From contig JAIROD010000294.1 in NCBI GenBank assembly GCA_031257725.1, positions 1 through 7,004 on the forward strand: a DNA stretch of 7,004 nucleotides, given 5' to 3'. The DNA is from Planctomycetaceae bacterium (GTDB lineage: Bacteria; Planctomycetota; Planctomycetia; Pirellulales; Thermoguttaceae). A model generated the notes under the pieces. It did not search any database and was not told where the DNA came from. It worked only from the letters and a program-made list of their open reading frames with translations. Within the stretch, counting starts at the first letter, position 1. The number at the start of each line of letters is the position of its first letter. Below, piece by piece: positions 1 through 5,740 of the stretch. The position numbers were made by a program, and so were the translations under genes.

Positions 1-1
1 C

Positions 2-1489
2 AACAATAATTCTGACAACGATTCTGATAATAATTCTAACGAGATTAATGATCCTTTTTCACCAACCGGCGATATTACGTTGTCGTTTTTTGCGCGTTCA
101 TCGGGCAGGGTAGTTCGTCCCGGCAACGCTCAATGGTTATTTTTTGAGGACAGTTCTGATTTGGTTAGTTTGCATCTTGTAATTCAACCGTTGGATTCGA
201 CCGTTTTTTTTGCTCCTTGGCCTTTCTTTTGCCGTAGTGAATCGGGAGTTTCACCTCTTCGGTCTTTTGGCGATCATGTTGAGGAACGCCGCACACATTC
301 GCGAGAGGTTCCTATGACAATTTACTCAACAGCATTCAAACACGGAACACAACTTTCGATTACACCGTGTCAGGAACGTTTTGACCGTAACGATCTTCTT
401 CAGATTCCTGCCCAGGGATTGGATCAATTAAAGAGTTTAGCGCAAAAGTGGGACAAAGAATCGCGGTTTCCCAAAGAGAACATTTTTGAGCGGGCGTCAT
501 ATATGGAGCGTCAGTTTCTGGAATCTGATTATTTCAAATACAAATTAGGCGGAACGGTGCGGGATTACAGTCTTGATCCGCTTGAAGATTTTATTGGTAA
601 GAATCCAACGGGTCATTGTGAATATTTTGCGGGAGCGTTGGCGTTAATGCTTCGGAGTGTTGGCATTGGTTCGCGAGTTATCGTTGGATTTAAGACTCAC
701 GCGGTGTTGCCGGGGACGTTGGTGATTCGTCAATCGGATGCTCATGCTTGGGTGGATGTTTATCTTCCGCCGGAATCTATTTCGGGGCGTGCGGCGGGAC
801 CTTATGCGGATTGGTGGTCTAATGGCGGTTGGATGCGGCTTGATCCATCGCCGGCTGTAGAATCGACGACAATAATGAAAACTGTTTCTTTTAGTCTGAC
901 GGACATGAACGAATGGATTCAAACGATGTGGGGTGAATTTGTTCTGAACATGAACACTTCCAAACAGGCAAAATGGATTTATCAACCGATTCGATCGGCG
1001 TTCCATTATATTGTTTATCGGGTATTTAATCTTGAATTTTGGAAAAGCCTGATAACGGAAACGGTTCGTACTTATAAGGCGTTATTTTTTTCGGGGGTAC
1101 AATGGCGTTGGCGTGATTGGGGCAATATTTTGGTTTTTATTATTTTTTTTACTTTTTTATCATTTCTATTTTGGCGTTGTTTCCGGTGGTTATTGCCGCA
1201 TTTTTTCAGGGTATCGGAAGGCGGTTGGCGGCGTAGGGCGACCATTGACTTTTATATTCGGATGGAGCGGTTGCTTATTCGGGTTGGGCGTGAACGTCGT
1301 CCTGAAGAGACTCCGCTCGAGTTCATTCGACGCACCGATTTTATTACCGAAACACGTCCTGTTGTTGATGCTTATTATCGTGTACGATTTGGAGCGGTGG
1401 AATTAACCAATGAAGAACTCCGCGAGGTGCGTGAACGGCTTGACCAACTCGAAAAGAAAATTACAGAAACCAATTCCGTAAAACCGTGA
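2..1489 (+). CDS. Membrane-anchored transglutaminase-like protein with DUF4129-like C-terminus (5' partial)
   Basis: The frame is open from the first bases of the window, so the gene starts upstream and 495 residues are visible; the TTG at 80 is an internal Leu codon, not a credible start. The visible part begins with an Asn/Asp/Ser-rich linker (residues 1-16). A transglutaminase core follows with the full catalytic triad: Cys206 in GHCEYFAGALALMLRS (codon 617-619), His248 in SDAHAWVDV (743-745) and Asp281 in RLDPSPA (842-844). One strongly hydrophobic segment lies at about residues 374-401, and a charged region at about 417-485 (RPEETPLEF, ending in an EELREVRERLDQLEK helix) resembles DUF4129. 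This order matches the TgpA/DUF3488 family, whose N-terminal membrane helices would lie upstream. By family analogy the core is outside the cytoplasmic membrane and acts on cell-envelope proteins or peptides; the substrate is unknown. The next gene is almost 1 kb away, so this probably ends its transcription unit. Confidence 0.9.
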   Translation, partial: NNNSDNDSDNNSNEINDPFSPTGDITLSFFARSSGRVVRPGNAQWLFFEDSSDLVSLHLVIQPLDSTVFFAPWPFFCRSESGVSPLRSFGDHVEERRTHSREVPMTIYSTAFKHGTQLSITPCQERFDRNDLLQIPAQGLDQLKSLAQKWDKESRFPKENIFERASYMERQFLESDYFKYKLGGTVRDYSLDPLEDFIGKNPTGHCEYFAGALALMLRSVGIGSRVIVGFKTHAVLPGTLVIRQSDAHAWVDVYLPPESISGRAAGPYADWWSNGGWMRLDPSPAVESTTIMKTVSFSLTDMNEWIQTMWGEFVLNMNTSKQAKWIYQPIRSAFHYIVYRVFNLEFWKSLITETVRTYKALFFSGVQWRWRDWGNILVFIIFFTFLSFLFWRCFRWLLPHFFRVSEGGWRRRATIDFYIRMERLLIRVGRERRPEETPLEFIRRTDFITETRPVVDAYYRVRFGAVELTNEELREVRERLDQLEKKITETNSVKP

Positions 1490-1518
1490 TTATACTAGAC
1501 CTTTTCCTTTTATTTTTT

Positions 1519-1591
1519 ACCACAAAGGCGGTGAAGTCGCACAAAGATTGTCTGTTACGACATCTTTGTGCGACTTGTTCGCCTTGGCGGT
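1519..1591. repeat. Long imperfect intergenic hairpin
   Basis: The arms 1534-1548 and 1562-1576 (AAGTCGCACAAAGAT and its exact reverse complement) pair over 15 bp around a 13-nt loop. The flanking 15 nt on each side (1519-1533 and 1577-1591) continue the pairing at 10 of 15 positions, including AAGGCG/CGCCTT. It begins 30 bp after the transglutaminase stop codon, so it could stabilise or terminate that transcript. However, no T-tract follows the right arm, and on the opposite strand the stem is followed by A-rich sequence, so it is not a classical intrinsic terminator in either direction. A dispersed palindromic repeat is the alternative. Confidence 0.7.
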
Positions 1592-1705
1592 TCAATGTTC
1601 ATCGTTTGGGGAGAATGTTGAAAGGGTTAGGGAAAATGTCTAATTAATAGGCAGAAAATAAAAAAATGCCGAGCGTTCAGAGGGTGGTTGTTAACATGGA
1701 TAAAA

Positions 1706-2035
1706 ATTTGTAACTATTCAGTCGTCTGTCTTGGCGTACTTTTTTGCTGATTATTTCCCATTTTGGGGGAACGTTAGTAATCGAAGGGAACGATCAAAAA
1801 ATTCCGTCCCGCTAGGGACGACATGTTGGTAGAAAAAATGTAATTAAAAAAATCCGCATCCCGTAGGGATGCAATATTGGTAAGATTTATTGATTGATTC
1901 CTGATTTTACCGATTGGCCAAAAAAATATCGTCCCTAACGGGCCGAACATTTTTAATCGTAATCGCTTTCTACCACTATGTTGTCCCTATCGGGACAGAA
2001 AAACGAACATTCACCGCAACTGAATAGTTACAAAT
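1706..2035. repeat. 330-bp non-coding element with 17-bp perfect inverted termini
   Basis: ATTTGTAACTATTCAGT at 1706-1722 recurs as its exact reverse complement at 2019-2035. The 296 bp between contain no gene but hold four small hairpins with GTCCC/GGGAC-type stems. The layout resembles a miniature inverted-repeat element or a decayed insertion sequence. If the ends are read as starting at GTAAC (1710 and 2031), the flanking 8-mers do not match, so I see no target-site duplication. A 13-15 nt piece of the terminus occurs again at 5531-5545. Confidence 0.6.
1805..1997. repeat. Cluster of four short GTCCC/GGGAC hairpins
   Basis: Four small stem-loops share a C-rich left arm and G-rich right arm: 1805-1820 (CGTCCC/GGGACG, loop GCTA), 1856-1872 (GCATCCC/GGGATGC, loop GTA), 1930-1945 (same type, one mismatch) and 1982-1997 (TGTCCC/GGGACA, loop TATC). 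The first two are followed on the + strand by ATGTTGGTAGAAAA- or ATATTGGTAAGA-like sequence. The fourth carries the same flank on the - strand (CTTTCTACCACTATGT just before it). So copies 1-2 and copy 4 are one repeat type in opposite orientations, and copy 3 is a degraded relative. Stem bases differ between copies while pairing is kept, which supports selection or transposition of the hairpin form. Confidence 0.7.
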
Positions 2036-2093
2036 AAACTTCAATCTCCGAAATATTCCACTGAAATATTACGATTTATTTGATTTTGTGATT

Positions 2094-2127
2094 GACGATG
2101 ATTTTCTTAATTTTCTTAATCATCGTC
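2094..2127. repeat. Hairpin with perfect 10-bp stem
   Basis: GACGATGATT at 2094-2103 pairs perfectly with AATCATCGTC at 2118-2127 around a 14-nt TC-rich loop. It is AT-rich and not followed by a T-tract. Its role is unknown; it lies between the inverted-repeat element and the three-hairpin cluster. Confidence 0.5.
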
Positions 2128-2185
2128 TTCATTCAATCATTAAAATCATCGTTCAGTTTTCATGTTCAACTCTCAATGATCTACT

Positions 2186-2261
2186 GCCCTTTCAGGGCGT
2201 TGACAGTGTTTGCCGTTACCCGCCGCGTTGCGGCGGGCTGGTATGTATTTCCCTTTCAGGG
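2186..2261. repeat. Three-hairpin intergenic repeat module
   Basis: Two near-identical small hairpins flank one strong GC-rich hairpin: 2186-2198 (GCCCT/AGGGC, loop TTC), 2219-2237 (CCCGCCGC/GCGGCGGG, perfect 8-bp stem, loop GTT) and 2251-2261 (CCCT/AGGG, loop TTC). The outer two share the string CCCTTTCAGGGCG, making them a direct repeat around the central stem. From memory, similar CCCTTTCAGGGC / GC-rich stem / GGTATGTATT trios occur as dispersed intergenic repeats in planctomycetes and Bacteroidetes; I could not check this. It lies about 190 bp before the chosen DUF1015 start, so it may be in that gene's leader. Confidence 0.65.
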
Positions 2262-2453
2262 CGAAAGAATAACCGTTATCATTGACCGTTGCCCACAAAC
2301 GGAAAACGCTCCCGAAAAGGTTTAATCTTCATATTGATTTTTTTGCTTTTGCGGTATATGCTTAACCAAACGCTGATTTACAGATCAGATCATTACTTGC
2401 CGATTATGGCACTGTTTGTTTTTTCTTTTTCACTTTTCTCCCCGACAATATCA

Positions 2454-3758
2454 ATGGACATCAAACCTTTTTCAGGTTATCGCTACAACATTCAAAAGGT
2501 GAAGACGTTGGACGCGGTGATTGCGCCGCCGTATGATGTGATTGATGATGCGTTGCAGGCTGAACTTTACGCACGTCATCCGAATAATGTGGTTCGGCTC
2601 ATTCTAAACAAAATCTCTCCCGCCGATGACGCAGAAAATAATCGTTATACGCGAACAGTCCGAACACTTGCGGAATGGAAAGAGGAAAAAATTCTCATTC
2701 AGGATGAAAAACCGGCAATCTATGTCTATCACCAGATTTTTGAAACAGAAGGGCAAAAATATATTCGTAAAGGGTTTATGTGTGCCTGCCGTGCGGTTCC
2801 TTTTGGTTACGGAATGGTTTATCCGCATGAAATGACGATGAATGCGCCGAAACTTGACCGACTCATGTTGACCAGTTCCTGTAAAATGAATTTCAGTCAG
2901 ATTTTTGGTCTTTACCCCGATGAAAGCAATAGGATACAGCAAGGTTTGGAGGATGCGGTGACCACTGGGAAATTTCCATCGTTCGAAGCGTCCGATCATC
3001 TCGGTGTTGTTCATCGGATGTGGGTGGTGGATGATTCGGAAACGGTTTCGGCGGTGGTCAAAGCAATGGCGCCAAAACCAATTTTCATTGCCGATGGACA
3101 TCACCGTTATGAAACGGCATGTAATTACCGGATGCAGGTTGATGACATGGGGCTTTTGACGAGTGATCATCCGGCTAATTATGTTCTGATGGTGTGTATT
3201 GCGATGGAAGATCCCGGACTGATTGTGTTGCCAACTCATCGGCTGTTTCCGGGATTACCCGAACTTTCCAGCGAAGAACTCAAAACAAAACTTAACGGTT
3301 ATTTCACAACAGAAAATGTCGGCAATAGGATTGACGCAGCCCGGCAAGTCTGGCAACGTATTGAAAATGAAAAACGACAAGATGCAATCGGTTTGTACAC
3401 GGCAAAAGATGGAAAATGGCTATTGACCACGATTACTCAATCAGGACGCGATAAAATGAACGAAGCCGCCGCCGAACATCATCCCGAATGGCGTGAACTT
3501 GGTGTGAGTTTACTGCATTGCCTGATTCTCGAAACATTGCTCGAAAATAAAAATTATCCGAAACCAACTTATGTTCATCAAGTTGACGAATTTATTACAG
3601 AATTAAAGCAAGGCAATTATCCGTTGGCGGCTTTGGTGATGCCGGCAACAATCGGGCATATCAAATCGCTGAGTATTCTCGGTGACCGGATGCCCGCAAA
3701 AAGTACCTACTTCTATCCAAAACTCATTGCCGGTTTCGTATTCAACCCGCTCGAATAA
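2454..3758 (+). CDS. DUF1015 family protein of unknown function
   Basis: This 434-residue protein carries the hallmarks of the DUF1015 family (COG4198): an N-terminal PFSGYRYN followed by APPYDVI (24-30), PHEMTMNAPKLDR (124-136), the signature FIADGHHRYETA (211-222), and the ending RMPAKSTYFYPKLIAGFVFN (412-431). The ATG at 2454 was chosen because family members begin with a short M-x-I-x-PF-x-x-x-RYN segment. The frame stays open upstream to a TTG at 2289, but that extension is hydrophobic and low in complexity and would give an implausible N-terminus. No Shine-Dalgarno sequence precedes the ATG. There is no signal peptide or membrane segment, so it is probably cytoplasmic. The GHHRY motif is loosely reminiscent of ParB/sulfiredoxin-fold proteins, but the biochemical role is not established and the neighbours do not settle it. 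Length is usual for the family. Confidence 0.93.
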   Translation: MDIKPFSGYRYNIQKVKTLDAVIAPPYDVIDDALQAELYARHPNNVVRLILNKISPADDAENNRYTRTVRTLAEWKEEKILIQDEKPAIYVYHQIFETEGQKYIRKGFMCACRAVPFGYGMVYPHEMTMNAPKLDRLMLTSSCKMNFSQIFGLYPDESNRIQQGLEDAVTTGKFPSFEASDHLGVVHRMWVVDDSETVSAVVKAMAPKPIFIADGHHRYETACNYRMQVDDMGLLTSDHPANYVLMVCIAMEDPGLIVLPTHRLFPGLPELSSEELKTKLNGYFTTENVGNRIDAARQVWQRIENEKRQDAIGLYTAKDGKWLLTTITQSGRDKMNEAAAEHHPEWRELGVSLLHCLILETLLENKNYPKPTYVHQVDEFITELKQGNYPLAALVMPATIGHIKSLSILGDRMPAKSTYFYPKLIAGFVFNPLE

Positions 3759-3881
3759 AATATATCGCGAATTCCAACCGGTTCTTTTGATCATTCATAA
3801 CTCATTACTCATTGGGAGCGTTTTGGGGGTAATTTTATTCCATTCCTCTTGTTTGATGAGCAATGTTATGATACTGTTATA

Positions 3882-4265
3882 GGGCATCTTCAATAATTCA
3901 GTTGTTTATTTTCAACCTATTAGTTAATAGTTAATAGTTAATAGTTAACGACGGGGGTTACCCCGTGTTTTAGGGTTAAATCGAACAACGCGGGGCAAGC
4001 CCACGCCGTTAACGTTCGGTAAATCCTGAATGATTAGAGATTCCTAGTTAATAGTTAACGACGGGGTTTACCCCGTGTTTTAGGGTTAAATCGAACAACG
4101 CGGGGCAAGCCCACGCCGTTAACGTTCGGTAAATCCTGAATGATTAGAGATTCCCAGTTAATAGTTAACGACGGGGTTTACCCCGTGTTTTAGGGTTAAA
4201 TCGAACAACGCGGGGCAAGCCCACGCCGTTAACGTTCAGTAAATTCTGAATGATGGGAGATTCCC
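3882..4265 (+). repeat. Array A: three tandem 110-bp units with inverted-repeat lead-in
   Basis: Units lie at 3936-4045, 4046-4155 and 4156-4265. Unit 1 differs from unit 2 at 2 of 110 positions and unit 2 from unit 3 at 4. Each contains a 70-nt core (4054-4123 in unit 2) with a 7-bp closing stem, GTTAACG (4054-4060) with CGTTAAC (4117-4123). Directly abutting it inside are ACGGGG-TTTA-CCCCGT (4061-4076) and GCGGGGCAAGCCCACGC (4100-4116, one bulged A), joined by a 23-nt linker. Before unit 1 lies a lead-in whose first 19 nt (3882-3900) match the reverse complement of the unit tail (4027-4045) at 15 of 19 positions. The array starts 123 bp after the DUF1015 stop and ends 52 bp before purM. No gene or CRISPR-like spacers are present. 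Confidence 0.92.
3921..3948 (+). repeat. Heptamer microsatellite (TAGTTAA)x4
   Basis: Four perfect copies of TAGTTAA run directly into the first 110-bp unit of array A. The other units of that array have only one or two copies at the matching place (for example TAGTTAATAGTTAACG in unit 2), and the first two units of array B have TTAATCGTTAACG instead. The expansion is therefore local and probably arose by slippage. Confidence 0.85.
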
Positions 4266-4317
4266 TAGAGAAAGTTTGTATTATTTCAATGGTTTTGGAA
4301 TTTTTCTATTTTAACTT

Positions 4318-5349
4318 ATGACCCAAGCGACTTATAAGGATTCCGGTGTTGATTTGGAAATTTACGCGGAATCAATGGCTCGGTTGCCAAAATTAGCCGC
4401 ACAAACATTTTCAAACCGTGTACTACGGCTTGACGGCGGTTTTGCCGGACTTTTTAAGTTGAACAATGAACAATGCCGGTATAAAAATCCGGTTTTGGTG
4501 AGTTGTACGGATGGAGTCGGGACAAAACTCAAAATCGCCTGTCTTGCCGGTCGTCATCACACGGTTGGAATTGATCTCGTGGCAATGAGTGTCAACGATG
4601 CGGTTTGTTGCGGTGCGGAACCGCTGTTTTTTCTCGATTACGTCGCCATGCCAAAAGATAATCCCGATTTATTAGAACAAATCGTTCAGGGGATTGTTGA
4701 AGGTTGTCGCCAAAGCGGATGCGCCTTGTTGGGCGGTGAAACGGCAATTATGTCCGATCTGTATCACGATGGAGAATACGATTTGGCAGGATTTTGTGTC
4801 GGTGTTGCGGAACAGGACAACATCATCGATGGACATTTCATTCAATCCGGCGATGTGTTGATCGGTATCGAATCCGCCGGTTTGCACTCTAACGGTTTCA
4901 GTTTAGTCAGAAAAATCGTTTTTGAAATTGCCCGATTAGGTGTTGACGAGATCATACCGGAGTTCGGACAATCTATTGCGGATATTTTGTTGACTCCGAC
5001 ACGAATCTATGTGGAATGTGTTCGGAAACTGCTCGCAACATTCGGCGCAAATAACGGAATTCACGGGATCGCTCATATCACCGGCGGAGGACTCAAAGAA
5101 AATGTCCAACGGATTTTGCCCAACGGTATGAAATTGCAAATCAATCCCTGCTGGGAAATTCCGCCCGTTTTTTCATGGTTGCAACAACTCGGCAATGTCG
5201 ATGCCCATGAAATGAACCGTGTGTTCAATATGGGGATTGGTCTTGTGTTGGTTGTCCGTTCTGATCTCGCGGAAACCATTCAAAAATCCATCGAATTTCG
5301 AACATGGAATATTGGGAACATTAGGAATGATTATACTATCAACGGGTAG
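4318..5349 (+). CDS. purM: Phosphoribosylformylglycinamidine cyclo-ligase (AIR synthetase)
   Basis: PurM catalyses the fifth step of de novo purine synthesis, the ATP-dependent closure of formylglycinamidine ribonucleotide to aminoimidazole ribonucleotide, in the cytoplasm. The 343 residues are full length for the family (E. coli about 345). Family motifs appear in order: TYKDSGVDLE near the N-terminus, CTDGVGTK (63-70), SVNDAVCCGAEPLFFLDY (91-108), GGETA (139-143), YDLAGFCVGV (154-163), SAGLHSNGFSLVRK (186-199), LLTPTRIYV (224-232), AHITGGG (252-258) and MNRVFNMGIGLVLVV (299-313). The ATG at 4318 gives the expected N-terminus; no Shine-Dalgarno sequence is visible. One oddity is that the usual GGETAEMP signature reads GGETAIMS here, with Glu to Ile and Pro to Ser, although the residues around it are intact. 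No other purine gene is adjacent. A hairpin plus T-run 55 bp after the stop probably ends the transcript. Confidence 0.96.
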   Translation: MTQATYKDSGVDLEIYAESMARLPKLAAQTFSNRVLRLDGGFAGLFKLNNEQCRYKNPVLVSCTDGVGTKLKIACLAGRHHTVGIDLVAMSVNDAVCCGAEPLFFLDYVAMPKDNPDLLEQIVQGIVEGCRQSGCALLGGETAIMSDLYHDGEYDLAGFCVGVAEQDNIIDGHFIQSGDVLIGIESAGLHSNGFSLVRKIVFEIARLGVDEIIPEFGQSIADILLTPTRIYVECVRKLLATFGANNGIHGIAHITGGGLKENVQRILPNGMKLQINPCWEIPPVFSWLQQLGNVDAHEMNRVFNMGIGLVLVVRSDLAETIQKSIEFRTWNIGNIRNDYTING

Positions 5350-5394
5350 AAATTGATTGTTTTATTTGGCATCTCCCACAAGGTCGTGTATCAA

Positions 5395-5531
5395 GAGGTA
5401 GGCAACCTTTCGCCGAAAGGTTTTTACTAATACGGCGTACTCGCCGACATTGCTCCTGTTTGCAGATGGAAATTAAAAACCAACCGTTGCGACTGTGGGT
5501 GAAAACACTTCGGCGAAAGGTCGCCTTCCTC
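5395..5531. repeat. 137-bp element with 23-bp inverted termini
   Basis: The arm 5395-5417 matches the reverse complement of 5509-5531 at 21 of 23 positions; both arms contain the ACCTTTCGCCGAA / TTCGGCGAAAGGT core. Nested hairpins lie inside: 5404-5422 (AACCTTTC/GAAAGGTT), 5433-5446 (CGGCG/CGCCG, loop TACT) and 5512-5525 (GGCGA/TCGCC, loop AAGG). No protein is encoded in the 91 bp between the arms. It looks like a miniature inverted-repeat or palindromic intergenic element inserted after purM. ACTGAATAGTTAC begins 2 bp after its right end. Confidence 0.65.
5404..5425 (+). terminator. Probable intrinsic terminator of purM
   Basis: AACCTTTC (5404-5411) and GAAAGGTT (5415-5422) form a perfect 8-bp stem with a GCC loop, and the T-run continues to 5425 (TTTTT from 5421). 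It lies 55 bp after the purM stop codon. The stem is short and only moderately GC-rich and is also part of a larger inverted repeat, so it may be a repeat acting as a terminator. Confidence 0.55.
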
Positions 5532-5532
5532 G

Positions 5533-5545
5533 ACTGAATAGTTAC
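5533..5545. repeat. Third copy of the ACTGAATAGTTAC motif
   Basis: ACTGAATAGTTAC here matches the right terminus of the 1706-2035 element (2019-2031), and with two upstream bases (CGACTGAATAGTTAC, 5531-5545) matches the reverse complement of 1710-1724. It follows directly after the 137-bp inverted-repeat element. It may be a solitary end of the same element family. Confidence 0.55.
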
Positions 5546-5740
5546 CACAAAACAACAAACACCCACTAACCACTGATTGCTCTTCACTAAAAAAATTGCT
5601 CTTTTCAAGAAAAGCGATAATTGTTATTATTTGACGGCACACGGTTAAAAGTGAAGTTCTAAAAATGAACCGGTGAATCCCTAACCCGATATTTCCAACA
5701 AAATTCCATCTCCTAACAATTTAACAACTATTATTTGCCC

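Larger units (their letters stand above)
1490..2453. other. Long non-coding region rich in hairpins and inverted repeats
   Basis: This 964-bp gap has no credible gene; short open frames within it have low-complexity translations and no recognisable domain. It holds, in order, a long imperfect hairpin (1519-1591), an inverted-repeat-bounded element with four small hairpins (1706-2035), a 10-bp-stem hairpin (2094-2127) and a three-hairpin cluster (2186-2261). Bases 1592-1705 and 2262-2453 show nothing I can identify. The promoter of the DUF1015 gene must lie in this gap or further upstream, but I found no convincing -35/-10 pair. Confidence 0.75.
3759..4317. other. Non-coding gap between DUF1015 gene and purM
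   Basis: This 559-bp gap contains no credible gene. Bases 3759-3881 show nothing recognisable and no clear terminator for the DUF1015 gene. Bases 3882-4265 are the first 110-bp repeat array. Bases 4266-4317 are AT-rich and form the immediate leader of purM; no strong promoter or ribosome binding site is visible there. Confidence 0.75.
5350..5740. other. Non-coding gap between purM and lpxA
   Basis: This 391-bp gap contains no credible gene. It holds the 137-bp inverted-repeat element with the probable purM terminator (5395-5531) and a copy of the ACTGAATAGTTAC motif (5533-5545). Bases 5546-5740 are AT-rich and must include or overlap the lpxA leader. TTGACG at 5631 resembles a -35 box, but no -10 box lies at proper spacing, so I do not call a promoter. 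Confidence 0.7.

Noticed and set aside
80..82. TTG as the start of the transglutaminase gene
   Set aside because: The same frame stays open to the left window edge with protein-like sequence, so the gene begins upstream and this codon is internal.
1113..1406. 97-codon overlapping + strand frame inside the transglutaminase gene
   Set aside because: It lies out of frame within the TM and DUF4129-like coding region, and its hydrophobic translation reflects the T-rich codons there.
1702..2039. 8-bp target-site duplication around the 1706-2035 element
   Set aside because: The flanking octamers AAAAATTT and AAATAAAC do not match.
2088..2325. Two small overlapping frames in the gap before the DUF1015 gene
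   Set aside because: They run through palindromic repeats, have no ribosome binding site and no recognisable domain.
2289..2453. N-terminal extension of the DUF1015 protein from TTG 2289
   Set aside because: The family's conserved start begins at ATG 2454; the extension is a low-complexity hydrophobic stretch and would place an unlikely membrane anchor on a family normally lacking one.
2604..3239. Long minus-strand open frame opposite the DUF1015 gene
   Set aside because: Its His/Arg/Ile-rich translation matches no family and is a mirror of the well-supported coding strand.
4054..4123. tRNA or tRNA-like gene, because of the 70-nt size and 7-bp closing stem
   Set aside because: There are only two internal arms and no T-arm GTTCGA-type motif, anticodon arm or CCA end in the right place.
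3936..4265. CRISPR array
   Set aside because: The repeat is 110 bp with directly abutting copies and no unique spacers, and no cas gene is present.
5367..5378. Possible decayed end of the 110-bp element after purM (GGCATCTCCCA)
   Set aside because: Only about 11 nt resemble the element terminus and no core follows, so chance cannot be excluded.
5631..5665. Promoter for lpxA from TTGACG at 5631
   Set aside because: No -10-like hexamer lies 16-18 bp downstream; the nearest TAAAAA is too far away.
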